A stretch of DNA of 64,000 bases, taken from assembly GCF_011388215.1 (NCBI RefSeq), contig NZ_CP049989.1, positions 620,001 to 684,000 on the forward strand, in the 5' to 3' direction. The notes under the pieces are model-generated. The model worked only from the letters and a program-made list of their open reading frames with translations. It ran no database searches and was not told the origin of the DNA. How positions within the stretch are numbered: the stretch's first letter is position 1; every line of letters begins with the position of its first letter. This document shows, piece after piece, positions 41,715 to 51,595 of the stretch. The stretch comes from Hydrogenophaga crocea (GTDB lineage Bacteria; Pseudomonadota; Gammaproteobacteria; Burkholderiales; Burkholderiaceae_C). A program made the position numbers and the translations under genes.

Positions 41715-42896
41715 ATGCGTGATGTGGTGGCGGGCCTGCAGGGCTCGCGCATTCGGGAAGTGGCCAACGAAGGCCTGGGGCGCGAGGGCGTGCTGGCTTT
41801 CTGGTTCGGCGAGAGCGACGAGGTCACGCCCGAGCCCATCCGCGCGGCCGCCATCGCGTCGCTGCAGGCTGGCGAAACCTTCTACGCCCACAACCTCGGC
41901 CTGCCCGAGCTGCGCGAGGCCATCGCGGGCTACACCGACCGCCTGCACCCCGGCCGCGGCGCGGCGCACTGGTTCGGGCGCACCGCCGTCACCTCGGGCG
42001 GGGTCAACGGCCTCATGCTCGCGGCCCAGACCCTGGTGGACGCGGGCGACGAGGTGGCCGTGCTCACGCCGGCCTGGCCCAACCTCGCGGCGCAGCCCGC
42101 GATCCTGGGCGCGCGCGTGAAGACCGTGTCGCTGCGCCCGCAGGCCGGCGCCTGGACGCTGGACCTCGATGCGCTGCGCGCGGCGGTTACGCCGGCCACG
42201 CGGCTGCTGATCGTGAACGCGCCCGCCAACCCCACGGGCTTCACGCTCACGGCCGACGAGCAGCGCGCCATCCTCGCGCACTGCCGCGCCACCGGCACCT
42301 GGATCGTGGCCGACGAGGTCTACGAGCGCCTGTACTACGGCGACGACACCGCCAACGGCGCCGCGCCCAGCTTCCTCGACGTGGCCGAGCCCGACGACCG
42401 CCTGATCGTGGCGCACAGCTTCTCCAAGAGCTTCCTCATGACCGGCTGGCGCCTGGGCTGGCTGGTGCTGCCGCCCGCGCTCACCGAGCCCGTGGGCAAG
42501 CTCATCGAGTTCAACACCTCGTGCGCACCGGTGTTCGTGCAGCGCGGCGCGGTGGCCGCCATCGCCCACGGCGACGCCGTGACCCCGGCGCTGGTGGCCC
42601 ACCTGCGCCACTGCCGCGACACCCTGGTGCCGCTGCTGCAGGCCGTGCCCGGCCTGGCACTGGCCACGCCGCGCGGCGGCATGTACGCCTTCTTCCGCCT
42701 GCCCGGCCAGGCCGACTGCCTGGACGTGGCCAAGCGCCTGGTGCGCGAGGCCGGCCTGGGCCTGGCGCCGGGCAGCGCCTTCGCGCCCGAGGCCACGGGC
42801 TGGCTGCGCTGGTGCTTCGCCAGCCGCGACACCGCGCGCCTGCAAGCCGGTGTGCAGCGGCTGCGTGGCTGGCTGGACGGCGCCGGCCTGGGATAA
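41715..42896 (+). CDS. PLP-dependent class I/II aminotransferase
   Basis: Fold type I aminotransferase of 393 residues. The cofactor lysine is Lys238 in HSFSKSFLMTGWRLGW; other sites are NPTGF (about 175), DEVYERLYY (about 200) and the terminal arginine region WLRWCFAS. It belongs with aspartate/alanine-type enzymes; the amino donor is not determined. I prefer the ATG at 41715; a GTG at 41706 is three codons upstream. It follows the orphan binding protein closely, which hints at a role on an imported amino compound. Confidence 0.85.
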   Translation: MRDVVAGLQGSRIREVANEGLGREGVLAFWFGESDEVTPEPIRAAAIASLQAGETFYAHNLGLPELREAIAGYTDRLHPGRGAAHWFGRTAVTSGGVNGLMLAAQTLVDAGDEVAVLTPAWPNLAAQPAILGARVKTVSLRPQAGAWTLDLDALRAAVTPATRLLIVNAPANPTGFTLTADEQRAILAHCRATGTWIVADEVYERLYYGDDTANGAAPSFLDVAEPDDRLIVAHSFSKSFLMTGWRLGWLVLPPALTEPVGKLIEFNTSCAPVFVQRGAVAAIAHGDAVTPALVAHLRHCRDTLVPLLQAVPGLALATPRGGMYAFFRLPGQADCLDVAKRLVREAGLGLAPGSAFAPEATGWLRWCFASRDTARLQAGVQRLRGWLDGAGLG

Positions 42897-42921
42897 AAAG
42901 CGCCTTGCGCACGGTTTCGGC

Positions 42922-42955
42922 TAGAATGCGCGGTTGCCGTTCCGGTCGGAATGGC
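42922..42955 (+). promoter_or_regulatory. rpsO promoter -10 box and 5' leader hairpin
   Basis: TAGAAT at 42922-42927 is a good -10 box; no matching -35 at normal spacing is visible (TTGCGC at 42905 is only 11 bases away). About nine bases later a stem-loop (42936-42955, GCCGTTCC/GGAATGGC, one G-T pair) would form at the very 5' end of the transcript. S15 represses its own mRNA in many bacteria through leader structure; whether this one does so is inference. Confidence 0.5.
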
Positions 42956-43029
42956 ATTTCACGCCCGCCGCGGCCCGGCCATCGAGGCTCGTGCTGCAGC
43001 GGGACGCACGTCAACAGGAAGTACTCCAC

Positions 43030-43296
43030 ATGATCAGCCAACAAGCCAAGGCCGAGGTGATTGCCGCCAACGCCCGCGCCGCCGCCGACACCGGCAGCCC
43101 CGAAGTCCAGGTCGCTCTGCTGACCGCTCGTATCAACGAGCTCACCCCCCACTTCAAGACCCACGCCAAGGACCACCACGGCCGTCGCGGTCTGCTGCGC
43201 ATGGTGAGCCGCCGCCGCAAGCTGCTCGACTACCTCAAGGCCAAGGATGCCGACCGCTACCTGGCCCTGATCCAGAAACTGGGCCTGCGCAAGTAA
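43030..43296 (+). CDS. rpsO: 30S ribosomal protein S15
   Basis: Ribosomal protein of 88 residues that binds 16S rRNA early in small-subunit assembly. The four-helix S15 pattern is complete, including [20 protein letters not shown] and [21 protein letters not shown]. The ATG at 43030 follows AGGAAG. It is followed by a terminator and then pnp, the widespread rpsO-pnp order. Confidence 0.97.
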   Translation: MISQQAKAEVIAANARAAADTGSPEVQVALLTARINELTPHFKTHAKDHHGRRGLLRMVSRRRKLLDYLKAKDADRYLALIQKLGLRK

Positions 43297-43320
43297 TTTG
43301 AGCCGGGTGTGCCCACACGG

Positions 43321-43355
43321 AAAGCCTGAGTTGGTTCGCTGGCTCGGGCTTTTTG
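43321..43355 (+). terminator. intrinsic terminator after rpsO
   Basis: AAAGCCTGAG and CTCGGGCTTT pair around a 12-base loop, and the stem runs into TTTTTG. It lies 25 bases after the rpsO stop and ahead of pnp. Confidence 0.85.
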
Positions 43356-43410
43356 CGTTCTGCACACCGGCTTCTTGAGTCCGGAGTTCACACACCGTCC
43401 GAAGCTGTGT

Positions 43411-43452
43411 CATTCCAACGCCGTTGCGCCCCCGCGCAGCCGCTCTGGAATG
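43411..43452 (+). promoter_or_regulatory. pnp leader stem-loop
   Basis: CATTCCA (43411-43417) pairs with TGGAATG (43446-43452), and inner CGCG-rich segments can extend the stem. It lies 91 bases before the pnp start. In E. coli the pnp leader hairpin is cut by RNase III and then degraded by PNPase itself; this hairpin occupies the equivalent place. Confidence 0.5.
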
Positions 43453-43543
43453 GCATCGTGTTCTGGGTGCGTTCTCCGGGAAGGTGCAGTCCGCTGCACG
43501 CCATGCCGTCCGCAGGAATGGGCGGCGCACAGGAGATGAACCC

Positions 43544-45709
43544 ATGAGCATGTTCAACAAAGTCACCAAGACCTTCCAGTGGGGCCAGCACACGGTCACC
43601 ATGGAAACCGGCGAGATCGCCCGCCAGTCCACCGGCGCCGTGCTGCTCGACATGGACGGCACCGTGGTGCTGGCCACCGTCGTGGCCCGCAAGGAAGCCA
43701 AGGCCGGCCAGGACTTCTTCCCGCTGACCGTCGACTACATCGAGAAAACCTACGCCGCCGGCAAGATCCCCGGCAGCTTCTTCAAGCGCGAAGGCCGTCC
43801 GAGCGAACTCGAGACGCTCACCAGCCGCCTGATCGACCGCCCGATCCGCCCGCTGTTCCCCGAAGGCTTCTTCAACGAAGTGCAGGTGGTGATCCACACG
43901 CTGTCGCTCAACCCCGAGGTCGACGCCGACATCGCCGCCATGATCGCGACCTCGGCCGCGTTGTCCGTCTCGGGCATCCCGTTCAACGGCCCGATCGGCG
44001 CCGCCCGCGTGGGCTACATCAACGGCCAGTACGTGCTCAACCCGGGCCAGACCGAGCGCCAGAATTCGCAGATGGACCTGGTGGTCGCCGGCACGCAGGT
44101 CGCCGTGCTGATGGTCGAGTCCGAAGCCGAGCAGCTCTCCGAAGAGATCATGCTGGGCGCCGTGGTGTTCGGCCACGAGCAGGGCAACATCGCGATCAAC
44201 GCCATCAACGAGCTGGTGCGCGACGCCGGCAAGCCCGAGTGGCAGTGGGAAGCCCCGGCGCGCGACGAAGCGCTGATCGCCAAGGTGAGCGAACTCGGCG
44301 AAGGCGCGCTGCGCGCGGCCTACCAGATCCGCAACAAGCAGGCCCGCACCCAGGCCTGCCGCGAGGCCTATGCCGCCGTCATGAGCGGCCTCAAGGAAGC
44401 CGGCATCGAGTTCGACAGCGTGAAGGTCGAAGGCCTGCTGTTCGACATCGAAGCGCGCATCGTGCGCGGCCAGATCCTGGCCGGCGAGCCCCGCATCGAC
44501 GGCCGCGACACGCGCACCGTGCGCGGCATCGAGATCCGCACCGGCGTGCTGCCCCGCACCCACGGCTCGGCGCTGTTCACCCGCGGTGAAACCCAGGCCC
44601 TGGTGGTCTCCACGCTCGGCACCGACCGCGATGCGCAGAAGATCGACGCGCTGGCCGGCGAGTTCGAAGACCGCTTCATGCTGCACTACAACATGCCGCC
44701 CTTCGCCACCGGCGAAACCGGCCGCGTGGGCAGCCCCAAGCGCCGCGAGATCGGCCACGGCCGCCTCGCCAAGCGCGCCCTGGTGGCCTGCCTGCCGAGC
44801 AAGGAAGAGTTCCCCTACACCATCCGCGTGGTCTCCGAGATCACCGAGTCGAACGGCTCCTCGTCGATGGCCTCGGTGTGCGGCGGCTGCCTCGCGCTGA
44901 TGGACGCCGGTGTGCCGATGAAGGCGCACGTGGCCGGCATCGCCATGGGCCTGATCAAGGACGGCAACCGCTTCGCCGTGCTGACCGACATCCTCGGTGA
45001 CGAGGACCACCTCGGCGACATGGACTTCAAGGTGGCCGGCACCACCAACGGCATCACCGCCCTGCAGATGGACATCAAGATCCAGGGCATCACCAAGGAA
45101 ATCATGCAGGTCGCGCTGGCCCAGGCCAAAGAAGCGCGCATGCATATCCTCGGCAAGATGCAGGAAGCCATGGGCGAGGCCAAGACCGAGATCAGCGATT
45201 TCGCGCCGCGCCTCTACACCATGAAGATCAACCCCGAGAAGATCCGCGACGTGATCGGCAAGGGCGGCGCCACCATCCGCGCGCTGACCGAAGAAACCGG
45301 CACGCAGATCGACATCGGCGAAGACGGCACCATCACCATCGCGTCCAACGACAGCGCCAAGGCCGAAGAGGCCAAGCGCCGCATCGCCGAGATCACGGCC
45401 GAGGTGGAAGTGGGCAAGGTCTACGAAGGCCCGGTCACCAAGATCCTCGACTTCGGCGCCCTGGTGAACCTGCTGCCCGGCAAGGACGGCCTGCTGCACA
45501 TCAGCCAGATCGCGCACGAGCGCGTCGAGAAGGTCACCGACTACCTGCAGGAAGGCCAGATCGTGAAGGTCAAGGTGCTCGAGACCGACGAGAAGGGCCG
45601 CATCAAGCTGTCCATGAAGGCGCTGCTCGAGCGCAACGGCGGCGGCGAGCGCGGCGATCGCGCGAGCGCCGAGGCCGCTGCCCAGCAACAGCAGCAGCAA
45701 CAGCAGTAA
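43544..45709 (+). CDS. pnp: polyribonucleotide nucleotidyltransferase (PNPase)
   Basis: Phosphorolytic 3'-5' exoribonuclease of 721 residues, part of RNA decay. Two RNase PH domains (about 10-230 and 315-545; [20 protein letters not shown], then [13 protein letters not shown]), a linking helical domain, a KH domain (about 555-615; [17 protein letters not shown]) and an S1 domain (about 620-695) are all present. The last residues are AAA followed by eight glutamines, an unusual low-complexity end. The ATG at 43544 follows AGGAGATG. Confidence 0.96.
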   Translation: MSMFNKVTKTFQWGQHTVTMETGEIARQSTGAVLLDMDGTVVLATVVARKEAKAGQDFFPLTVDYIEKTYAAGKIPGSFFKREGRPSELETLTSRLIDRPIRPLFPEGFFNEVQVVIHTLSLNPEVDADIAAMIATSAALSVSGIPFNGPIGAARVGYINGQYVLNPGQTERQNSQMDLVVAGTQVAVLMVESEAEQLSEEIMLGAVVFGHEQGNIAINAINELVRDAGKPEWQWEAPARDEALIAKVSELGEGALRAAYQIRNKQARTQACREAYAAVMSGLKEAGIEFDSVKVEGLLFDIEARIVRGQILAGEPRIDGRDTRTVRGIEIRTGVLPRTHGSALFTRGETQALVVSTLGTDRDAQKIDALAGEFEDRFMLHYNMPPFATGETGRVGSPKRREIGHGRLAKRALVACLPSKEEFPYTIRVVSEITESNGSSSMASVCGGCLALMDAGVPMKAHVAGIAMGLIKDGNRFAVLTDILGDEDHLGDMDFKVAGTTNGITALQMDIKIQGITKEIMQVALAQAKEARMHILGKMQEAMGEAKTEISDFAPRLYTMKINPEKIRDVIGKGGATIRALTEETGTQIDIGEDGTITIASNDSAKAEEAKRRIAEITAEVEVGKVYEGPVTKILDFGALVNLLPGKDGLLHISQIAHERVEKVTDYLQEGQIVKVKVLETDEKGRIKLSMKALLERNGGGERGDRASAEAAAQQQQQQQQ

Positions 45710-45722
45710 GGCGGGCGCAGCC

Positions 45723-46721
45723 ATGCCGAGCATGCAGGTCGTCGAGATCAGCGCCTTCGGTGCACCCGAGGTGCTGCGCCTGGCCGAACGCGAGCGCCCC
45801 GTGGCGGGCGCGGGCGAGCTGCTGATCCGCGTCACCGCGTCGGGCGTGAACCGCCCCGACGTGCTGCAGCGCACCGGCAACTACCCCGTGCCGCCCGGCG
45901 CGTCCGACATCCCCGGCCTCGAAGTGGCCGGCGTGATCGAGTCGGGCGATGCCGCGGCGCTGGCCGAGGCCGGCCTGAAGATCGGCGATCGCGTGTGCGC
46001 GCTCGTGGCCGGTGGCGGCTACGCGCAGTGGTGCGTGGCGCCCGTGGGCCAGTGCCTGCCCGTGCCCGAGGGCCTGGACGACGTGGCCGCGGCCGCGCTG
46101 CCCGAAACCTTCTTCACGGTCTGGAGCAACGTCTTCGATCGCGGCCGCCTGCAGGCCGGTGAAACCCTGCTCGTGCAGGGCGGCACCAGCGGCATCGGCG
46201 TCACCGCGATCCAGATGGCCAAGGCGCGCGGCGCCGTGGTGATCGCCACCGCGGGCAGCGACGAGAAGTGCGCGGCCTGCAAGGCGCTCGGCGCCGACCA
46301 CGCCATCAACTACCGCACGCAGGACTTCGTGGCCGCGGTGGCCGACATCACGGGCGGCCGCGGGGTCGACGTGATCCTCGACATGGTGGCCGGCGCCTAT
46401 GTCGCGCGCGAGATCGACTGCCTGGCCGAAGACGGCCGGCTCGTGATCATCGCGGTGCAGGGCGGCATCAAGGCCGAGATCAATGCCGGCCTGGTGCTGC
46501 GCCGCCGCCTCACGGTCACGGGCTCCACGCTGCGTCCGCGCCCCGTGGCCTTCAAGGCCGCGATCGCGCGTTCGTTGCGCGAGCACGTCTGGCCGCTGCT
46601 CGCGTCGGGCGCCATCAAGCCCGTGATCCACCAGGTGTTTGCACCGGCGCAGGCCGCCGAGTCGCATGCCCTCATGGAATCGAATCGCCACATCGGCAAG
46701 CTGGTGTTGCGCTGGTCCTGA
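45723..46721 (+). CDS. NAD(P)H quinone oxidoreductase, zinc-free MDR family (PIG3/QOR-like)
   Basis: Medium-chain reductase of 332 residues without zinc ligands. The GroES-like half includes [20 protein letters not shown], and the nucleotide site is [20 protein letters not shown] (about 148-167). That pattern matches the TP53I3/PIG3 quinone oxidoreductase branch, which uses NADPH. It starts 13 bases after pnp and is probably co-transcribed. Confidence 0.88.
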   Translation: MPSMQVVEISAFGAPEVLRLAERERPVAGAGELLIRVTASGVNRPDVLQRTGNYPVPPGASDIPGLEVAGVIESGDAAALAEAGLKIGDRVCALVAGGGYAQWCVAPVGQCLPVPEGLDDVAAAALPETFFTVWSNVFDRGRLQAGETLLVQGGTSGIGVTAIQMAKARGAVVIATAGSDEKCAACKALGADHAINYRTQDFVAAVADITGGRGVDVILDMVAGAYVAREIDCLAEDGRLVIIAVQGGIKAEINAGLVLRRRLTVTGSTLRPRPVAFKAAIARSLREHVWPLLASGAIKPVIHQVFAPAQAAESHALMESNRHIGKLVLRWS

Positions 46722-46730
46722 ACATGAACC

Positions 46731-46800
46731 CCCACGCTCCGCACTTCGTGTCGTCGCTGCCCCCCGAGGGGGCGCGTGCCTCCCTTGGGGCGGCCCGGCG
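46731..46800 (+). repeat. Comamonadaceae-type GC-rich intergenic repeat with two hairpins
   Basis: The stretch from CCCCCACGCTCCGCACTTCG to GGGGCGGCCCGGCGG contains hairpins GCCCCCC-GA-GGGGGC and GCCTCCC-TT-GGGGC. From memory, close variants are scattered between genes in Acidovorax, Variovorax and relatives. It fills the gap between the quinone reductase and tpiA, and the strand is arbitrary. Confidence 0.65.
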
Positions 46801-46812
46801 GCAAGCACAAGC

Positions 46813-47553
46813 ATGAAAAAACTGATTGCCGGCAACTGGAAGATGAACGGCGGCCTGGCCGCCAACGAAGCGCTGCTGCGCGCGCTGCTCGCGCAGATCG
46901 GCACGCCCGCGGCCGAAGTGGCCGTGTGCGCGCCCGCGCCTTACCTTGCGCAACTGCAGTCGCTGCTCAACGGCAGCCCGATCGCCTGGGGTTCGCAAGA
47001 CGTGTCGGCGCACGAGCAGGGCGCCTACACGGGCGAGATCTCGGTGGCCATGCTGCACGACTTCGGCTGCCGCTACGCCATCGTGGGCCACTCCGAGCGC
47101 CGCCAGTACCACGGCGAGACCGACGCCGTCGTGGCCGCCAAGGCCCAGCGCGCGCTGGCCGGCGGTGTCACGCCCATCGTGTGCGTGGGCGAAACGCTGG
47201 CCGAGCGCGAAGCCGGCCAGACCGAGGCCGTGGTCAAGCGCCAGCTCGCGGCCGTGATCCACGCCGTGGCCCATTGCACGAGCGAGATCGTCGTGGCCTA
47301 TGAGCCCGTGTGGGCCATCGGCACCGGCAAGACCGCCACGCCCGAGCAGGCCCAGCAGGTGCATGCCGTGCTGCGCGCCCAGCTCGCCGCGGCCACCACG
47401 CACCCCGAGCGCGTGCGCATCCTCTACGGCGGCAGCATGAACGCGGCCAATGCCGCGAGCCTGCTGGCGCAGCCCGACATCGATGGCGGGCTCATCGGTG
47501 GTGCGTCGCTCAAGGCGCCCGATTTCCTGCAGATCGTGGCCGCGGCCCGATGA
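46813..47553 (+). CDS. tpiA: triosephosphate isomerase
   Basis: Glycolytic enzyme of 246 residues that interconverts dihydroxyacetone phosphate and glyceraldehyde 3-phosphate. Active-site parts are intact: AGNWKMNG with Lys near residue 11, VGHSERR with the catalytic His near 93, [13 protein letters not shown] with the catalytic Glu and flexible loop near 160-175, and GGSMNAANA. The start at 46813 is set by [12 protein letters not shown]; no clear ribosome site precedes it, because the repeat reaches almost to the ATG. Confidence 0.96.
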   Translation: MKKLIAGNWKMNGGLAANEALLRALLAQIGTPAAEVAVCAPAPYLAQLQSLLNGSPIAWGSQDVSAHEQGAYTGEISVAMLHDFGCRYAIVGHSERRQYHGETDAVVAAKAQRALAGGVTPIVCVGETLAEREAGQTEAVVKRQLAAVIHAVAHCTSEIVVAYEPVWAIGTGKTATPEQAQQVHAVLRAQLAAATTHPERVRILYGGSMNAANAASLLAQPDIDGGLIGGASLKAPDFLQIVAAAR

Positions 47554-47611
47554 GATGAACCCCGGGTCGATCGTGTGATCCGACCCGACTGAGAGAACCC
47601 CGGAGAATTCC

Positions 47612-48019
47612 ATGAACGTTTTGCTGACCCTTCTGCTCGTGGTGCAGATCCTCGCGGCCCTGGGCATGATCGGCCTGATCCTCATGCAGCACGGCAAAGG
47701 CGCCGATGCCGGTGCCGCGTTCGGCGGCGGCGGCGCGGGCTCCGCGAGCCTGTTCGGCGCCTCGGGCGGCGCGAACTTCCTGTCGCGCACCACGGCCGTG
47801 CTCGCGGGCGTGTTCCTCGCGTGCACGCTGGGCCTCGCGTACTTCGGCAACCTGCGCCAGGCCCCGGCCTCGTCGGGCAGCGTGCTCGAGTCGGTGCCCG
47901 TCACGCCGGTGCAGCAGATTCCGGGCAGCACCACGCCGCCCGCGGGCAGTGCGCCCGCACAGAGCGCGCCCGCGCCGGCGCCCGCCCCCACGGGCGCGGG
48001 CCAGATCCCGGCCAAGTGA
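47612..48019 (+). CDS. secG: preprotein translocase subunit SecG
   Basis: Small inner-membrane protein of 135 residues that supports SecYEG. Two membrane helices (about 2-24 and 52-72) and the loop GLILMQHGKGADAGAAFG with GSASLFGASGGANFLSRTT are diagnostic. The C-terminal 50 residues are Ala/Pro-rich and variable. GGAG precedes the ATG. It has the usual place between tpiA and the tRNA-Leu/nuo genes. Confidence 0.94.
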   Translation: MNVLLTLLLVVQILAALGMIGLILMQHGKGADAGAAFGGGGAGSASLFGASGGANFLSRTTAVLAGVFLACTLGLAYFGNLRQAPASSGSVLESVPVTPVQQIPGSTTPPAGSAPAQSAPAPAPAPTGAGQIPAK

Positions 48020-48059
48020 TGCGATAAGGGCGCGCGCTTCAAAAAAGGGTGCGCCCCTC

Positions 48060-48088
48060 CTGAAACAGGGGTCGTTTCAGGGTAAACT
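48060..48088 (+). promoter_or_regulatory. candidate promoter for tRNA-Leu (and nuo)
   Basis: CTGAAA (48060-48065, four of six -35 matches) and TAAACT (48083-48088, -10-like) are separated by 17 bases. A perfect 8-bp inverted repeat CCTGAAAC/GTTTCAGG (48059-48081) coincides with it. Transcription would begin near 48095, 50 bases before the tRNA. Confidence 0.5.
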
Positions 48089-48144
48089 CTATGAGTTGTC
48101 GCGATGGCTCACCCATCCCTCGTGAGCCAGGCAACGCAGACCCA

Positions 48145-48229
48145 GCCGACGTGGTGAAATTGGTAGACACGCTATCTTGAGGGGGTAGTGGCGAAAGCTG
48201 TGCGAGTTCGAGTCTCGCCGTCGGCACCA
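48145..48229 (+). tRNA. tRNA-Leu, anticodon GAG
   Basis: The 85-base sequence folds as a class II tRNA. The acceptor stem GCCGACG/CGTCGGC is perfect and the ACCA end is encoded. The D-arm region is GGTGAAATTGGTAGAC, the anticodon stem is CTATC/GGTAG with loop TTGAGGG (anticodon GAG, reading CUU/CUC), a long variable arm follows, and the T loop is TTCGAGTCT. It lies between secG and nuoA. Confidence 0.96.
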
Positions 48230-48279
48230 GATCGTTGAAAGCCCGGCCAGCAGGCCCGGCTTATGGAACCCGACCCACG

Positions 48280-48639
48280 ATGAGCCTAGACCAGTACCTT
48301 CCCGTGCTTCTGTTCATCCTCGTGGGTATTGCGGTAGGCGTCATCCCCCAGGTGCTTGGGTACATCCTCGGCCCCAACCTGCCGGACGCCGAAAAGAACT
48401 CCCCCTACGAATGCGGCTTCGAGGCCTTCGAAGACGCCCGCATGAAGTTCGATGTGCGCTACTACCTGGTGGCCATCCTCTTCATCCTGTTCGATCTCGA
48501 GATCGCCTTCCTCATTCCCTGGGCGGTGGCCTTCACCGACATCGGTCTCACGGGTTTCGTGGCCGGCGTGGTGTTCCTGGCCATCCTCACCGTGGGCTTC
48601 GCCTACGAGTGGAAAAAGGGCGCGCTCGACTGGGAATGA
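48280..48639 (+). CDS. nuoA: NADH-quinone oxidoreductase subunit A
   Basis: Membrane subunit of complex I, 119 residues with three helices. Conserved parts are [20 protein letters not shown] with the loop cysteine, and [21 protein letters not shown]. It opens a 14-gene operon in standard order. The ATG at 48280 gives [12 protein letters not shown]; the frame is open upstream to 48235 without similarity. Confidence 0.96.
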   Translation: MSLDQYLPVLLFILVGIAVGVIPQVLGYILGPNLPDAEKNSPYECGFEAFEDARMKFDVRYYLVAILFILFDLEIAFLIPWAVAFTDIGLTGFVAGVVFLAILTVGFAYEWKKGALDWE

Positions 48640-48675
48640 ACCCGTGCCCGCGCCGCGGGCATACCGGAGCTTCGC

Positions 48676-49155
48676 ATGATTGAAGGTGTCTTCAAGGAAG
48701 GTTTCGTCACCACCAGCTACGACGCGGTGGTGAACTGGGCCAAGACCGGCTCGCTCTGGCCCATGACCTTCGGTCTGGCCTGCTGCGCGGTCGAGATGAT
48801 GCATGCCGCGGCCGCGCGCTACGACATCGGCCGCTTCGGCTCCGAGGTCTTCCGCGCCAGCCCGCGCCAGTCTGATCTGATGATCGTGGCCGGCACGCTG
48901 TGCAACAAGATGGCGCCCGCCCTGCGCAAGGTCTACGACCAGATGGCCGAGCCGCGCTGGGTGCTCTCCATGGGCTCGTGCGCCAATGGCGGTGGCTACT
49001 ACCACTACAGCTACTCCGTCGTGCGCGGCTGCGACCGCATCGTGCCGGTCGACGTCTACGTGCCCGGCTGCCCGCCCACGGCCGAAGCGCTGCTTTACGG
49101 AATCATTCAGCTGCAGCAGAAGATCCGCCGCACCCAAACGATCGCGCGCGCCTGA
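48676..49155 (+). CDS. nuoB: NADH-quinone oxidoreductase subunit B
   Basis: Peripheral-arm subunit of 159 residues that carries cluster N2, the last Fe-S centre before quinone. The paired cysteines in [11 protein letters not shown] (about 36-37), the third in [15 protein letters not shown] and the fourth in [16 protein letters not shown] are all present. Contiguous with nuoA and nuoC. Confidence 0.97.
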   Translation: MIEGVFKEGFVTTSYDAVVNWAKTGSLWPMTFGLACCAVEMMHAAAARYDIGRFGSEVFRASPRQSDLMIVAGTLCNKMAPALRKVYDQMAEPRWVLSMGSCANGGGYYHYSYSVVRGCDRIVPVDVYVPGCPPTAEALLYGIIQLQQKIRRTQTIARA

Positions 49156-49183
49156 GGCGCCGCACAGCCGACGGCCCCACGCC

Positions 49184-49807
49184 ATGACCGATCACGCCAC
49201 CCCTTCCCAAGCCATCGCGCCCGAAGACCTGCGCGAGCGTCTCGCGGCCTTGCTCGACGGGCGTGCGCGCTCGGTCGAGCTGTCCCGCGGTGAGGTCACG
49301 GTCACCGTGGCCGCTGCCGACTACCTGGGCGTGATGCTCGCGCTGCGCGACGCGCCCGAGGCGCGCTTCGAGCAACTGATCGATCTCTGCGGCATCGACT
49401 ACTCCACCTACGGCGATGGCCGCTGGGAAGGCGCGCGCTTCGCGGCCGTGTCGCACCTGCTGTCGGTGAGTCTGAACCAGCGCGTGCGCGTGCGCGTGTT
49501 CTGCCCCGAAGACGACTTCCCCGTGCTGCCCTCGGTCACGGCCATCTGGAACAGCGCCAACTGGTACGAGCGCGAGGCCTTCGACCTGTACGGCATCGTC
49601 TTCGAAGGCCACGCCGACCTGCGCCGCATCCTCACCGACTACGGCTTCATCGGCCACCCCTTCCGCAAGGACTTCCCGCTCTCGGGCCACGTCGAGATGC
49701 GCTACGACGCCGAGCGCCAGCGCGTGATCTACGAGCCCGTGACGATCGAGCCGCGCGAGATCACGCCGCGCGTGATCCGCGAAGACAACTACGGCGGCCT
49801 GCACTGA
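49184..49807 (+). CDS. nuoC: NADH-quinone oxidoreductase subunit C
   Basis: Peripheral-arm subunit of 207 residues, the 30-kDa (NDUFS3) family; separate from NuoD, unlike the NuoCD fusion of E. coli. Signature is [24 protein letters not shown] followed by [18 protein letters not shown]. The start is the ATG at 49184. Confidence 0.96.
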   Translation: MTDHATPSQAIAPEDLRERLAALLDGRARSVELSRGEVTVTVAAADYLGVMLALRDAPEARFEQLIDLCGIDYSTYGDGRWEGARFAAVSHLLSVSLNQRVRVRVFCPEDDFPVLPSVTAIWNSANWYEREAFDLYGIVFEGHADLRRILTDYGFIGHPFRKDFPLSGHVEMRYDAERQRVIYEPVTIEPREITPRVIREDNYGGLH

Positions 49808-49826
49808 AGGCGCGAGGCACACCGAC

Positions 49827-51080
49827 ATGGCAGAGATCAAGAACTACACCCTGAACTTCGGCCCGCAGCACCCGGCCGCGCACGGCGTGCTGCGCCTGGT
49901 GCTCGAACTCGACGGTGAGGTCGTGCAACGCGCCGATCCGCACATCGGCCTGCTGCACCGCGCGACCGAAAAGCTCGCCGAGCACAAGACCTTCATCCAG
50001 TCGCTGCCCTACATGGACCGTCTCGACTACGTGTCCATGATGAGCAACGAGCACGCCTACTGCCTGGCGATCGAGAAGCTGCTCGGCATCGAGGTGCCGA
50101 TCCGCGCGCAGTACATCCGCGTGATGTTCAGCGAAATCACCCGCATGCTCAACCACCTGATGTGGCTGGGCTCGCACGGCAACGACTGCGGCAGCTCCAC
50201 CATCCTGATCTACGCGTTCCGTGAGCGCGAAGACCTGTTCGACATGTACGAGGCGGTGTCGGGCGCGCGCATGCACGCCGCCTACTTCCGCCCGGGTGGC
50301 GTCTACCGCGACCTGCCCGACAGCATGCCGCAGTACCAGGCGAGCAAGGTGCGCAACCAGCGCGCGATCGACGAGATGAACCAGAACCGCCGGGGTTCGC
50401 TGCTCGACTTCATCGACGACTTCACCCAGCGCTTCCCGACCTACCTCGACGAGTACCACACGCTGCTCACCGACAACCGCATCTGGAAGCAGCGCACCGT
50501 GGGCATCGGCGTGGTGCCGCCCGAGCGCGCGCTCAACCTCGGCATGACCGGCCCCATGCTGCGCGGCTCCGGCATCGCCTGGGACCTGCGCAAGAAGCAG
50601 CCCTACGAGGTCTACGACCGCCTCGATTTCGACATTCCCGTGGGCAAGACCGGCGACACCTACGACCGCTACCTGGTGCGCATGGAGGAGCTCAAGCAGT
50701 CCAACCGCATCATCAAGCAGTGCGTGGACTGGCTGCGCGCCAACCCGGGCCCGGTCATCACCGACAACCACAAGGTCGCGCCGCCTTCCCGTGAGGCGAT
50801 GAAGACCAACATGGAAGAGCTGATCCACCACTTCAAGCTCTTCACCGAAGGCTTCCACGTGCCCGAGGGCGAGGCCTATGCCGCCGTCGAGCACCCCAAG
50901 GGCGAGTTCGGCATCTACCTCGTGAGCGACGGCGCCAACAAGCCCTACCGCCTGAAGATCCGCGCCCCCGGCTTCGCGCACCTGGCCACGCTCGACGAAA
51001 TGGCGCGTGGCCACATGCTGGCCGACGCGGTCGCCATCATCGGCACCATGGACATCGTTTTCGGAGAGATCGACCGATGA
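49827..51080 (+). CDS. nuoD: NADH-quinone oxidoreductase subunit D
   Basis: 49-kDa subunit of 417 residues that forms the quinone site with NuoB. The motifs [16 protein letters not shown], the Tyr/His quinone-headgroup region near the start and RIAHLMWLG-like [13 protein letters not shown] are present, and the C-terminus ends with the family-typical [11 protein letters not shown]. It overlaps nuoE by four bases (ATGA). Confidence 0.97.
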   Translation: MAEIKNYTLNFGPQHPAAHGVLRLVLELDGEVVQRADPHIGLLHRATEKLAEHKTFIQSLPYMDRLDYVSMMSNEHAYCLAIEKLLGIEVPIRAQYIRVMFSEITRMLNHLMWLGSHGNDCGSSTILIYAFREREDLFDMYEAVSGARMHAAYFRPGGVYRDLPDSMPQYQASKVRNQRAIDEMNQNRRGSLLDFIDDFTQRFPTYLDEYHTLLTDNRIWKQRTVGIGVVPPERALNLGMTGPMLRGSGIAWDLRKKQPYEVYDRLDFDIPVGKTGDTYDRYLVRMEELKQSNRIIKQCVDWLRANPGPVITDNHKVAPPSREAMKTNMEELIHHFKLFTEGFHVPEGEAYAAVEHPKGEFGIYLVSDGANKPYRLKIRAPGFAHLATLDEMARGHMLADAVAIIGTMDIVFGEIDR

Positions 51081-51595
51081 ATGCCGCTGTGAGCGCTCCT
51101 GTGCAATTCTCTGCCGCCACCATCGCGCGTTTCGACCGCGAGGTGGCCAAGTACCCGCCCGAGCAACGCATCTCCGCGGTGATGGCCTGTCTGTCCATCA
51201 TCCAGCAGGAGCAGGGCTGGGTGAGCACCGAGGCCGAGGCCGCGCTGGCCGCCTACATCGGCGTCGAGCCGATCGCGGTGCACGAGGTCACGACCTTCTA
51301 CAACATGTACAACCAGCGGCCGGTGGGCAAGTTCAAGCTCAACGTCTGCACCAACCTGCCGTGCCAGCTGCGCGATGGCCAGAAGGCGCTGCACCACCTC
51401 GAGCACAAGCTGGGCATCGCGATGGGCGAAACCACGCCCGACGGCCTGTTCACGCTGCAGCAGAGCGAGTGCCTGGGCGCGTGTGCCGACGCACCCGTGA
51501 TGCTGGTCAACGACCGCCACATGTGCAGCTTCATGAGCCACGACAAGCTCGACCAGCTGGTCGACGGCCTGCGTGCCGCGGAGGGCAAAGCCTGA
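51077..51595 (+). CDS. nuoE: NADH-quinone oxidoreductase subunit E
   Basis: 24-kDa subunit of 172 residues with the thioredoxin-like [2Fe-2S] cluster N1a. Ligands lie in CTNLPCQL (about 88-93) and CLGACADAP (about 134-138). It overlaps nuoD by four bases and nuoF by one (TGATG). Confidence 0.96.
   Translation: MNAAVSAPVQFSAATIARFDREVAKYPPEQRISAVMACLSIIQQEQGWVSTEAEAALAAYIGVEPIAVHEVTTFYNMYNQRPVGKFKLNVCTNLPCQLRDGQKALHHLEHKLGIAMGETTPDGLFTLQQSECLGACADAPVMLVNDRHMCSFMSHDKLDQLVDGLRAAEGKA

Noticed and set aside
42905..42927. TTGCGC and TAGAAT as a complete -35/-10 promoter for rpsO
   Set aside because: The boxes are only 11 bases apart, too close for sigma-70. I kept the -10 box alone.
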